Shown here: positions 18,977 to 28,020 of the stretch, piece after piece | Numbering within the stretch: the first letter of the stretch is position 1 | How the letters are laid out: each line of letters begins with the position of its first letter | Source of the DNA: Nocardioides sp. SR21 | Lineage (GTDB): Bacteria; Actinomycetota; Actinomycetes; Propionibacteriales; Nocardioidaceae | Assembly: GCF_022761125.1 (NCBI RefSeq) | Contig: NZ_JAKWJR010000016.1 | Coordinates: forward strand, 1-63,127 | DNA: 63,127 nt | Reading direction: 5' to 3' | Position numbers and translations under genes: made by a program | Notes under the pieces: generated by a model | What the model was told of the DNA's origin: nothing | Databases searched by the model: none | What the model saw: only the letters and a program-made list of their open reading frames with translations

Positions 18977-19297
18977 GTGCTGGTGGTGAACAGGTTCCGC
19001 GTGCCGGTGCCGGATGGCGAGGCGTTCCGGGGCGACCTGACGACCGCGCGCGACGCGCTGGCGGCGTGCCGGGGGTACCTCGGCGGGGAGATCGGGCGCA
19101 ACGTCGACGACCCCGAGCTGTGGGTGCTCAGCACCAGGTGGGAGAACGTCGGGAGCTACCGGCGGGCGCTGTCGTCGTACGACGTGAAGCTGCACGCGGT
19201 GGCGACGCTGAGCCGGGCGATCGAGGAGCCGTCGGCGTACGAGTCCGCCGAGCCCGGGGCCGACCTCAACATCGCCGACGTCCGGTCGTTAGGCTGA
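18977..19297 (+). CDS. antibiotic-biosynthesis-monooxygenase-fold (ABM) protein
   Basis: A 106-residue single-domain protein from GTG 18977 (LVVNRFRVP ... WVLSTRWENVGSYRRALSSYDVK), which is the ferredoxin-like dimeric alpha-beta barrel pattern. Members range from small monooxygenases to heme-degrading or purely structural proteins; no residue here fixes the activity. TACGCT lies 7 bases before the GTG, fitting a leaderless transcript and this start. It is divergent from znuA, so the Zur boxes could reach its promoter. A TAGGCT box inside its end may serve glyS. Confidence 0.7.
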   Translation: MLVVNRFRVPVPDGEAFRGDLTTARDALAACRGYLGGEIGRNVDDPELWVLSTRWENVGSYRRALSSYDVKLHAVATLSRAIEEPSAYESAEPGADLNIADVRSLG

Positions 19298-19349
19298 GAC
19301 CTTCGTCCACCGACCGGCAGCCAGCCGGCCGAGAACAAGGAGCTCACCC

Positions 19350-20749
<1,400 letters not shown>

Positions 20750-20750
<1 letters not shown>

Positions 20751-21418
20751 TGAAGGCCCCGGCACTCGCTCTCGCGGTCAGTGCGGTCCTCGCGCTGGCC
20801 GGGTGCTCCACCGGCGGCGGGTCGGACTCCGCAGGCCCGTCCGCGTCCGCCACGGCGACGCCCAGCGCCACGCCGTACCTGCCGGTCCCGGCGGGAGTCA
20901 CCCTGACCCCGCCGGGCAGCCAGCTGTCGGTGGGTGACGCGGCGTCGGTCGCCTACGAGCCGCGCCAGGACCAGGTCGGCGCGCTCGACATCACGGTGAC
21001 CGCGCTCGAGACCACCAAGATCGAGGCGTTCTCGGCCTGGCAGCTGAGCGACGCTCAGAAGGCGTCCACGCCGTACTACGTGCGCGCGACCATCGAGAAC
21101 GTGGGCGAGACCGACCTCGGTGGACGCCCGGTGCCGCTGTACGTCGTGAACGAGAACGACGTGCTTCTCGAGGCGACGCCGTTCGCGAGCTCGTTCAAGC
21201 CCTGCCCGAGCACGCCGTTCCCGGAGAAGTTCGGCCCGGGCGACTCCGCGGACGTCTGCCTGGTCTACCTCGCGCCCGACCGCGGCGAGCTGGAGGCGGT
21301 GAGCTTCCGGCCCGAGGAGACGTTCAACCCGATCACCTGGACGGGCGAGGTCGTGAAGTACCAGCCGCCGAAGCCCGAGAAGAAGCCCAAGGATTCGAAG
21401 AAGTCGAAGAACGGCTAG
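20750..21418 (+). CDS. lipoprotein of unknown function
   Basis: A 222-residue lipoprotein: signal peptide with an LAGC lipobox (Cys near 19), then a Ser/Thr/Pro-rich linker to about residue 50. The folded part has the look of an extracellular immunoglobulin-like module (ALDITVTALETTK ... YYVRATIENVGETDLGG), similar to DUF4352-type domains. The C-terminus is a Lys-rich tail (KPEKKPKDSKKSKNG), which is unusual. Its ATG overlaps the glyS stop, so it is translated by coupling. No partner is evident. Confidence 0.75.
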
Positions 21419-21430
21419 ACAATAGGGACC

Positions 21431-22552
21431 ATGCTCACGCTGGGGTCCCTGTCGGTCGACGTGCCCGTGGTGCTGGCCCCGATGGCCGGCATCACCAACG
21501 CGGCGTACCGCCGACTCTGCGCGGAGCAGGGCGCCGGCCTCTACGTCTGCGAGATGATCACCAGCCGCGGGCTGGTCGAGGGCGACCAGCACACCAAGGA
21601 CATGCTGGTGTTCGACGAGCTGGAGACCGTGCGCTCGGTCCAGCTGTACGGCACCGATCCCGTGTACGTCGGCAAGGCGGCCGAGATCCTCTGCGCGGAG
21701 TACGGCGTGGCGCACATCGACCTGAACTTCGGCTGCCCGGTCCCCAAGGTGACCCGCAAGGGCGGCGGCGGCGCCCTCCCGTGGAAGCGCGGGCTGCTCG
21801 GCGAGATCCTCGAGCACGCGGTCGCCGCGGCCACGCCGTACGACGTGCCCGTGACGATGAAGACGCGCAAGGGCATCGACGACGACCACCTGACCTACCT
21901 CGACGCCGGCCGGATCGCCCAGGAGTCGGGCTGCGCGGCGATCGCGCTGCACGGGCGGACCGTCGCGCAGGCGTACTCCGGCGAGGCCGACTGGGACGCG
22001 ATCGCGGCCCTGGTCGCGCACGTCGACATCCCCGTGCTCGGGAACGGCGACATCTGGGAGGCCGCGGACGCGATCCGGATGGTCGAGCAGACCGGTGCCG
22101 CGGGCGTCGTGGTCGGGCGCGGCTGCCTGGGCCGGCCGTGGATCTTCCGCGACCTGGCCGCGGCGTTCTCCGGCGAGGAGGTCGCGACGCTGCCGACGCT
22201 CGGCGAGGTGGCCGCGATGATGCGCCGACACGCCGAGCTGCTGTGCCAGAACATGGGGGAGGAGCGGGGCTGCAAGGAGTTCCGCAAGCACGTCTCGTGG
22301 TACCTCAAGGGCTTCGCCGCGGGCGGCGAGATGCGCCGCTCGCTGGGGCTCGTCGACAGCCTCGCGGCCCTCGACGCACTGCTCGCCGGCCTGGACCCGG
22401 CCGAGCCGTTCCCCGTCGCCGAGCTGGGCACTCCGCGGGGCCGCCAGGGCTCGCCGCGCGAGCGCGTCGTGCTCCCGGAGGGGTGGCTCGAGGACGCCGA
22501 CGGCAGCGGCTACCACCTGCAGGAGGACGCGAACGAGACCACCGGCGGGTGA
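21431..22552 (+). CDS. dusB: tRNA-dihydrouridine synthase
   Basis: A 373-residue FMN-dependent Dus enzyme. It has LAPMAGITNAAYR at the N-terminus, the catalytic-Cys motif LNFGCPVPKVTRKGGG (Cys near 103), VTMKTRKGID and LHGRTVAQAYSG, and the FMN phosphate loop VVGRGCLGRPW. It reduces specific uridines in the D-loop of tRNA. A GACAAT box 7 bases before the ATG suggests a leaderless start. The symbol follows the usual actinobacterial naming; which tRNA position it modifies is not shown by the sequence. Confidence 0.92.
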   Translation: MLTLGSLSVDVPVVLAPMAGITNAAYRRLCAEQGAGLYVCEMITSRGLVEGDQHTKDMLVFDELETVRSVQLYGTDPVYVGKAAEILCAEYGVAHIDLNFGCPVPKVTRKGGGGALPWKRGLLGEILEHAVAAATPYDVPVTMKTRKGIDDDHLTYLDAGRIAQESGCAAIALHGRTVAQAYSGEADWDAIAALVAHVDIPVLGNGDIWEAADAIRMVEQTGAAGVVVGRGCLGRPWIFRDLAAAFSGEEVATLPTLGEVAAMMRRHAELLCQNMGEERGCKEFRKHVSWYLKGFAAGGEMRRSLGLVDSLAALDALLAGLDPAEPFPVAELGTPRGRQGSPRERVVLPEGWLEDADGSGYHLQEDANETTGG

Positions 22553-22645
22553 CCCCTCGGTGAGCAGACCCACACGGTTTTAACCATTGTCGATTCTCCC
22601 AGTTGACTTTGGGTGTGGTTGACTCGGCCGGGTCGTTGCCATTTC

Positions 22646-22665
22646 GTGACCTTTCGGGAGGTCAC
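22646..22665 (+). promoter_or_regulatory. hairpin in the leader of the secreted SH3/M15-like gene
   Basis: GTGACCT (22646-22652) pairs perfectly with AGGTCAC (22659-22665) around a 6-base loop. Flanking GTTGC (about 22634) and GCAAC (about 22689) could close a larger stem. The 159-base gap between dusB and the next gene is long for this region and holds no gene. A cyclic-di-AMP riboswitch is possible in principle for such cell-wall genes, but the element is too short to claim it. Confidence 0.3.
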
Positions 22666-22711
22666 TCCGGCGGCGGCGCACCCCCGTAAGCAACAGCAAA
22701 GGATCAGCGCT

Positions 22712-23578
22712 GTGGCAGAACATCGCCACAAGCGGGAAACCACTGCCCGCCGAAAGCCGCGCGCCGCACTCGTCGCCGGACCGCTCGCCGTGATGGCGAC
22801 CGTCTCAGTCGTGACCCTCGGCGTGTTCGCCGCGGACCCCGACGCCCGTGACCTGGTCGCCCAGGACACCTCGGCGGACCTGTCCGCCGGGCTGCTGGCC
22901 CGCGACACCGTCTCCCGGGCCGACTCCCGCGTGGAGGCGAAGGAGCTCCAGAAGGCCTTCGACAAGAACGCCGAGCTCGCCGCCACCGTGCTGGCCGTGA
23001 AGCGCGCCGACACCAAGCTCTGGACGACCGCGCCGCTCAACCTCTGGACCGCGTCCGGCAAGGACGCCGAGCAGCGCGGTGAGATCGCCGCCGGCAAGTC
23101 GGTGCTCATCACCGGTCGCAAGGCCGACGGCCGGGTCGAGATCGTCGTCGACGGCGAGGCCCGCTGGGTCACCGAGGGCTACCTCTCGGAGGACAAGCCG
23201 CTCGCCGCGGCCGCCGGCCTGTCGATGGAGCCCTGCCCCGACCCGGGCGTCGAGAGCGGGCTGACCGACGACGCCGTCTACCTCTACCGCTCCGTGTGCA
23301 ACGCGTTCCCGCAGATCACGTCGTACGGCGGCTGGGACGGCCACGGCGAGCACTCCTCGGGTCGCGCGATCGACATCATGACCAGCGACGAGGCGCTCGG
23401 CGACGCGATCGCGGCGTTCCTGCTCGAGCACGCGGGCGAGCTGAACCTCTACGACATCATCTGGCGCGGCGAGATCTGGACCTCCGTGCGGTCGTCCGAG
23501 GGCTGGCGGGCGTACGGCGACCACGGGTCGGTCACCGCCAACCACTACGACCACGTGCACGTGGCCACGAACGGCTGA
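22712..23578 (+). CDS. secreted SH3-like / M15-like cell-wall protein
   Basis: A 288-residue exported protein from GTG 22712: a basic N-terminus, one hydrophobic segment (LVAGPLAVMATVSVVTLGVF) as signal or anchor, an Ala-rich helix, an SH3-like domain (LNLWTASGKD ... RWVTEGYLS, about 100-165), and a C-terminal domain with HSSGRAIDIM and NHYDHVHV. The H-x-x-G-x-A-x-D and H-x-D-H-V-H patterns resemble the zinc ligands of M15 D,D-carboxypeptidase-like folds. A peptidoglycan-acting role is likely, but the peptidase activity is inference. Confidence 0.75.
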   Translation: MAEHRHKRETTARRKPRAALVAGPLAVMATVSVVTLGVFAADPDARDLVAQDTSADLSAGLLARDTVSRADSRVEAKELQKAFDKNAELAATVLAVKRADTKLWTTAPLNLWTASGKDAEQRGEIAAGKSVLITGRKADGRVEIVVDGEARWVTEGYLSEDKPLAAAAGLSMEPCPDPGVESGLTDDAVYLYRSVCNAFPQITSYGGWDGHGEHSSGRAIDIMTSDEALGDAIAAFLLEHAGELNLYDIIWRGEIWTSVRSSEGWRAYGDHGSVTANHYDHVHVATNG

Positions 23579-23591
23579 CGCTCAGCGGACC

Positions 23592-24335
23592 TCAGTGGTC
23601 GCGCAGGAGTGACCCGGCCCCGCTGACCTGGTCGGCGATGCCGTGCTCGCGCAGCGCGTGCCACAGCGTGGCGGCGTTGATCGCGACGACGGGCTTGCCC
23701 AGCGCGGCCTCGAGCCGGTCGGCCTGGGCGACGAACGACAGGTTCGTGCCGACCTGCACGACCGCCTCCACGTCGGGGCCGTCGAGCTCGGCGACCATCG
23801 CGTCCAGCCGCGTCTCGTCGACGCGGGCGATGTCCATCGCGCTGGGGCAGCGCAGGCCGGTGATCGCGGCGACGTCGAAGCCGGCCTCGGTGAAGAACCG
23901 CCCGACCTCGACGTCGGCGATCGGCTGGTACGGCGAGAACACCGCGATCCGGCGTACGCCGAGGGTCTGCAGCGCGGCGCGGCAGGCGCTGGCGCCGGTG
24001 GTGACGGGCAGCCCGGTGCGCTCCTGGAGACGCCGCTCGAAGGCCGCGTTGCCCTCGACGCCGCCCCAGAACGTCTCCGCCGACATGCCCATGACCATCC
24101 GCTCCGGCTCCGCAGTCAGCACGTCGCGCACCGCGACGTCGATCGAGGCGCGGATCTGGCCGAGCAGGGCCTGGAAGTCCTCGTCGTCGTTCATGACCGG
24201 GTTCTCGATGTACATCGAGCCGGCGCGGAACGCGACGCCCTCGATGCCGGCTCGCCAGTAGTCGTGCTCGACAACGGTGTTGGTGCTGGGCACGACGACG
24301 CCGAACACGGCGCGGGGTCCGACGACGTTCGTCAT
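23592..24335 (-). CDS. Asp/Glu racemase-superfamily protein (maleate isomerase/arylmalonate decarboxylase-like)
   Basis: A 247-residue protein with the maleate isomerase-like opening (VFGVVVPSTNTVVEHDYWR) and the closing motif PVVAINAATLWHALREHGI. In the family, a catalytic Cys sits in each half. Here the corresponding stretches read MGMSAETFWGG and VQVGTNLSFV, so both Cys appear replaced. It may therefore catalyse a different reaction or bind only. Its ATG overlaps the TetR stop (ATGA). It is divergent from a two-cupin gene, which suggests a shared catabolic task on a small carboxylate. Confidence 0.8.
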   Translation of the reverse strand: MTNVVGPRAVFGVVVPSTNTVVEHDYWRAGIEGVAFRAGSMYIENPVMNDDEDFQALLGQIRASIDVAVRDVLTAEPERMVMGMSAETFWGGVEGNAAFERRLQERTGLPVTTGASACRAALQTLGVRRIAVFSPYQPIADVEVGRFFTEAGFDVAAITGLRCPSAMDIARVDETRLDAMVAELDGPDVEAVVQVGTNLSFVAQADRLEAALGKPVVAINAATLWHALREHGIADQVSGAGSLLRDH

Positions 24336-24871
24336 CGCGTGGCCTCCATCAGGTGCAGGTCGACCGCGCGGTGCGCGCGGGCGCGGGCGGTCGGGCGGTC
24401 GAGGAGCAGGGCGTCGACGAGCAGGGGCGAGACGATCGCCGCGACCGCGTCGTCGGCGGCGGTTCGGGGTACGCCGGCGTCGCGGAGCACGGCCTGGACG
24501 GGGGCCAGGAGGTACTCGACGTAGCGGTGCCGGAGGTCGGCGTCGGCGCCGACCAGCGCCTGGAGGAACGCCGCGACCGGCTTGTCGCGCAGCCGGTTGC
24601 AGAGGGCGTCGACCTCGGTGTGCAGGTCCTGGGCCAGGTCCCCGGACGGCTCGTGCCGTGGGCTGGGTGCGACATCGATGAGCGCGGCGAGCACCGCGGT
24701 CGGGGTCGGCCAGTGCCGGTAGATCGTCGAGCGGGACACGCCCGTGACCTGGTGGAGACGCTGCGCGGTGAGCGCGCCGACGCCTTCGGTGAGCAGCAGG
24801 TCGAGCGCGGCGGTGAGCACCGTCGCGGTGGTGTCGCTCGCCGGGCCCGCGGGCCGTCCAGTCTTCGTCAC
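24332..24871 (-). CDS. TetR-family regulator
   Basis: A 179-residue repressor from GTG 24871. The N-terminal helix-turn-helix is LTAQRLHQVTGVSRSTIYRHWP; the rest is a helical ligand-binding and dimer domain. A longer start at 24934 would run through the operator repeats and is rejected. It is cotranscribed with the downstream isomerase-like gene and divergent from the two-cupin gene. Two copies of a palindromic site lie directly in front of it, so it probably represses both transcripts until a substrate binds. Confidence 0.85.
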   Translation of the reverse strand: MTKTGRPAGPASDTTATVLTAALDLLLTEGVGALTAQRLHQVTGVSRSTIYRHWPTPTAVLAALIDVAPSPRHEPSGDLAQDLHTEVDALCNRLRDKPVAAFLQALVGADADLRHRYVEYLLAPVQAVLRDAGVPRTAADDAVAAIVSPLLVDALLLDRPTARARAHRAVDLHLMEATR

Positions 24872-24880
24872 AGTGAAAAC

Positions 24881-24924
24881 GATACAAGATGTACCGGCAA
24901 TGTGATACCAATACATCTTGTATC
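24881..24924. promoter_or_regulatory. paired TetR operators in the divergent promoter region
   Basis: GATACAAGATGTA (24881-24893) and TACATCTTGTATC (24912-24924) form a perfect 13-base inverted repeat. Each arm also contains a small palindrome of its own (TACA-AGA-TGTA), so the region can be read as two operators with centres 29 bases apart, lying between the TetR gene and the two-cupin gene. Being AT-rich, it stands out from the surrounding DNA and probably also holds the promoters. Confidence 0.75.
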
Positions 24925-24950
24925 GGTAAGTCATCTACCCGAGGAGCCTC

Positions 24951-25844
24951 ATGCGCCCCCATGTCGAGACCGTCGACGAGCGTGACCTGATCTGGCACAT
25001 CGCCGAGTTCGAGCACGCCACCGGCACCGCCAAGCAGCGCAACCTCTGCTACGACGAGGAGGACGGGTCGGCCTCGCTCAAGGTGCACTTCACCAGCGAC
25101 TGGAGCCGCCCCGCGGGCGTCCACGACGCCGAGACCGAGTGGTACGTGCTCGAGGGTGAGGTGCGCATCGGCGACACCGTGCTCGGCCCGGAGGGCTACT
25201 GGCACGCCGCCGCGGGCGTGTGGACGCCGGAGCTCGAGGTCGCCGACGGCACCGTCGTGCTGCTCTTCCGCGAGTTCGGCGACTGGAGCTTCACGCCGTG
25301 CGACGAGAGCCTGCCGTCGGTCCGCGAGGACCAGAAGCTGATCGTGCTGCAGGTCCGCGACATGCCGTGGATCGACGTCGTCGACGGCAGCCCGATGCGC
25401 TTCGACCTCGGCGGCACCCCGGTGCCCGGCCTGTACATCAAGCTGCTCCACCGCGACGAGAAGACCGGCTTCTACACGCGCCTGATCAAGGCGAAGCCGG
25501 GCTGGGTGGAGCACCCGCTCGCGCACCACCCCTGCAGCGAGGAGGCCTACTGCCTCGAGGGCGGCTTCGACTACAGCTTCGGCAAGATGTGGCCGGGCAC
25601 GTACTTCTGGCGCCCGCCGCTCGTGCGTCACGGCGACTTCACCGCCGACGCCGAGCTCGGCTGCACGTGGATCCTGCGCTCGGACAGCGACCTCGTGGAC
25701 TGGTACACCGACGACGCGCGCATCGAGATGCACGGCACGCCCACCAACTGGGGCGAGGGCTACCCGCACAGCGCGGCGCCGCGACCGGTCCAGCCGGTGC
25801 GTTCGCGGAGCCTCGGTCCCTGGGCGGACCCGACCTACCAGTGA
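24951..25844 (+). CDS. two-domain cupin protein
   Basis: A 297-residue protein with two cupin barrels. The first (about 45-125) shows HDAETEWYVLEGEVRIGD and the second (about 170-250) shows EHPLAHHPCSEEAYCLEGG. Each has the His/Glu metal-ligand pattern G-x-x-x-H-x-x-x-x-E followed by a late His. It resembles bicupin dioxygenase-like proteins; the substrate is unknown. It starts with a GAGGAG site and lies just past the TetR operators, so it is probably induced together with the divergent isomerase-like gene. Confidence 0.75.
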   Translation: MRPHVETVDERDLIWHIAEFEHATGTAKQRNLCYDEEDGSASLKVHFTSDWSRPAGVHDAETEWYVLEGEVRIGDTVLGPEGYWHAAAGVWTPELEVADGTVVLLFREFGDWSFTPCDESLPSVREDQKLIVLQVRDMPWIDVVDGSPMRFDLGGTPVPGLYIKLLHRDEKTGFYTRLIKAKPGWVEHPLAHHPCSEEAYCLEGGFDYSFGKMWPGTYFWRPPLVRHGDFTADAELGCTWILRSDSDLVDWYTDDARIEMHGTPTNWGEGYPHSAAPRPVQPVRSRSLGPWADPTYQ

Positions 25845-25873
25845 GGTCGTAGCTCACCACTAGGGTGGCGCCG

Positions 25874-27088
25874 ATGGACGATCTGTACGACGGCGCCGCC
25901 CGGGAGCGGCTCGTCCCCGAGCCGCCGAAGCGGGTCGACGCGCCGGTGCGCACGCCGTTCGAGCGGGACCGCGCCCGGCTGGTCCACGCGGCGTCGTCGC
26001 GCAGGCTCGCTGCCAAGACCCAGGTGGTCGGGCCGCAGAGCGACGACTTCGTGCGCAACCGGCTCACCCACAGCCTGGAGGTCGCCCAGGTCGCGCGGGA
26101 CCTCTCCCGCGCGCTGGGCAGCCAGCCCGACATCGCCGAGACCGCCGCGCTCGCCCACGACCTCGGCCACCCGCCGTTCGGCCACAACGGCGAGCGGGTG
26201 CTGGCCGAGCTGGGCGAGGCGTGCGGCGGCTTCGAGGGCAACGCGCAGACGCTGCGCATCCTGACCCGGCTCGAGGCGAAGACCGACGGCGCCGGGCTGA
26301 ACCTCACCCGCGCCACGCTCGACGCCTGCACGAAGTACCCCTGGCCGCGGCCCGGCCCCGGGCTGGTGAAGTTCGGCGTCTACGACGACGACCGCCCGGT
26401 GTTCGACTGGATGCGGCAGGGCGCGCCGGGGGAGCGGCAGTGCCTCGAGGCGCAGGTCATGGACCTCGCCGACGACGTCGCGTACTCCGTCCACGACGTC
26501 GAGGACGGAGTGGTGGCCGGCCGCGTCGACCTGACGTCGTTCGACCCGACGGCGGTGTGGCAGGCGGTCCGCGAGTGGTACCTCCCGGACGCCGACGACG
26601 CGACCCTCGACGAGACGCTCGCCGGCCTCCGGGGCGTGGGCAGCTGGCCGACCGCGCCGTACGACGGCAGCCGGCGCTCGCTGGCCGCGCTGAAGAACCT
26701 CACCAGCGACCTGATCGGTCGCTTCTGCGGAGCGGCCCAGCGCGCGACGTTCGACGCCAGCGCCGGGCCCTTCGTGCGGTACGCCGCCGACCTCGTCGTA
26801 CCCGAGCAGGCCCGGCTCGAGATGGCGGTGCTCAAGGGCATCGCCGCGCACTACGTGATGCGCGCCGACGACCGGGTCGCGCTGATGGAGCGCCAGCGCG
26901 AGCTGCTCGCCGAGCTCGTCGAGCTGCTCGTGGACCGCGGACCGGACGCGCTCGACCGTCCGTTCGCCGACGACTGGCATGCTGCCGCCGACGACGCCGC
27001 CCGGCTGCGGGTCGTGCTCGACCAGGTCGCCTCGCTGACCGACCAGAGCGCGGTCGTCCGGCACACCACGCTGAAGGAGCACCCGTGA
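25874..27088 (+). CDS. dgt: deoxyguanosinetriphosphate triphosphohydrolase-like protein
   Basis: A 404-residue HD-domain dNTPase. Metal ligands are in NRLTHSLEVAQVAR and AHDLGHPPFGHNGE, and a later Asp in VMDLADDVAYSVHD. It hydrolyses dNTPs to nucleoside and triphosphate, shaping the dNTP pool. The ATG at 25874 is chosen over a GTG at 25865 because TAGGGT lies exactly 7 bases upstream, the local leaderless pattern. dgt beside dnaG is a usual actinobacterial order. The next gene overlaps its stop (GTGA). Confidence 0.9.
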   Translation: MDDLYDGAARERLVPEPPKRVDAPVRTPFERDRARLVHAASSRRLAAKTQVVGPQSDDFVRNRLTHSLEVAQVARDLSRALGSQPDIAETAALAHDLGHPPFGHNGERVLAELGEACGGFEGNAQTLRILTRLEAKTDGAGLNLTRATLDACTKYPWPRPGPGLVKFGVYDDDRPVFDWMRQGAPGERQCLEAQVMDLADDVAYSVHDVEDGVVAGRVDLTSFDPTAVWQAVREWYLPDADDATLDETLAGLRGVGSWPTAPYDGSRRSLAALKNLTSDLIGRFCGAAQRATFDASAGPFVRYAADLVVPEQARLEMAVLKGIAAHYVMRADDRVALMERQRELLAELVELLVDRGPDALDRPFADDWHAAADDAARLRVVLDQVASLTDQSAVVRHTTLKEHP

Positions 27089-27999
27089 CCGACCGCCTCG
27101 TCTGGCTGCCGTTCGAGCCCGCCCTGCTCGGCGACCCGCCGGAGGGGCTGCGCTACGAGGTCGTCGACCCGACCGAGCACGTGCCCGACAGCGTGACCGA
27201 CGTCCGTTTCTACGTGCCGCCGTACCAGGTCGGCCCGCGGGTGGCCGAGGTGCTGCCGCGGATGGCGAGCCTGGAGGTCGTGCAGACGCTGACCGCCGGC
27301 GTCGACAACGTCCGAGCGCAGATCCCCGACGGCGTGCTGCTGTGCAACGGCCGCGGCATCCACGACACCTCGACCGCCGAGCTCGCGGTGACGCTGACGC
27401 TGGCGAGCCTGCGGGGCGTGCCCGGCTTCGTGCGCGACCAGGATCGCCACGCCTGGAACACCGGCTGGCACCCGGCGCTCGCCGACAAGCGTGTGCTCCT
27501 CGTCGGGTACGGCGCGGTCGGCGAGGCGATCGAGCGCCGGCTGCTGCCGTTCGAGGTCGAGGTGGTCAAGGTCGCGCGCAGCGCCCGCGACGGGGTGCAC
27601 GCGATCAGCGAGCTGCCCGGGCTGCTGCCGCAGGCGGACGTCGTGATCCTCGTCGTCCCCCTCACCGACGAGACCCGCGGCCTGGTCGACGCCGGGTTCC
27701 TGGGCGCGATGAAGCAGGGCGCGCTGCTGGTCAACGTCGCCCGCGGCGCGGTCGTCGACACCGACGCGCTGGTCGCGGCGCTGCACGCCGGCCGGATCTC
27801 CGCCGCGACCGACGTCGCCGACGTCGAGCCGCTCCCGGAGGACCACCCGCTGTGGGACGCGCCCAACCTCCTGGTCTCCCCGCACGTCGGCGGCGCGAGC
27901 AGCGCGATGTGGCCGCGCGCCCACCGGCTGGTCCGCGACCAGCTGCACCGCTACGCCGCCGGCGAGGAACTTGTGAACGTCATGTCCGGCGCCTACTAG
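27085..27999 (+). CDS. D-isomer-specific 2-hydroxyacid dehydrogenase
   Basis: A 304-residue NAD(P)-dependent dehydrogenase. The Rossmann motif is VLLVGYGAVGEAIERRL, followed by the family signatures VVPLTDETRGLVD and LLVNVARGAVVD (catalytic Arg), a Glu in VADVEPLPEDHPLW, and the catalytic His in SPHVGGASS. The substrate could be glyoxylate, hydroxypyruvate or another 2-keto acid. It is inserted between dgt and dnaG, starting at GTG within the dgt stop. Confidence 0.88.
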   Translation: MTDRLVWLPFEPALLGDPPEGLRYEVVDPTEHVPDSVTDVRFYVPPYQVGPRVAEVLPRMASLEVVQTLTAGVDNVRAQIPDGVLLCNGRGIHDTSTAELAVTLTLASLRGVPGFVRDQDRHAWNTGWHPALADKRVLLVGYGAVGEAIERRLLPFEVEVVKVARSARDGVHAISELPGLLPQADVVILVVPLTDETRGLVDAGFLGAMKQGALLVNVARGAVVDTDALVAALHAGRISAATDVADVEPLPEDHPLWDAPNLLVSPHVGGASSAMWPRAHRLVRDQLHRYAAGEELVNVMSGAY

Positions 28000-28020
28000 C
28001 CCCGACATAGACTCCGCGAC

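Noticed and set aside
22600..22711. Full cyclic-di-AMP (ydaO) riboswitch
   Set aside because: Only the 3'-end-like CCCCGTAAGC segment is present. The long conserved core with its several G-rich loops is missing, so it is kept only as a weak finding.
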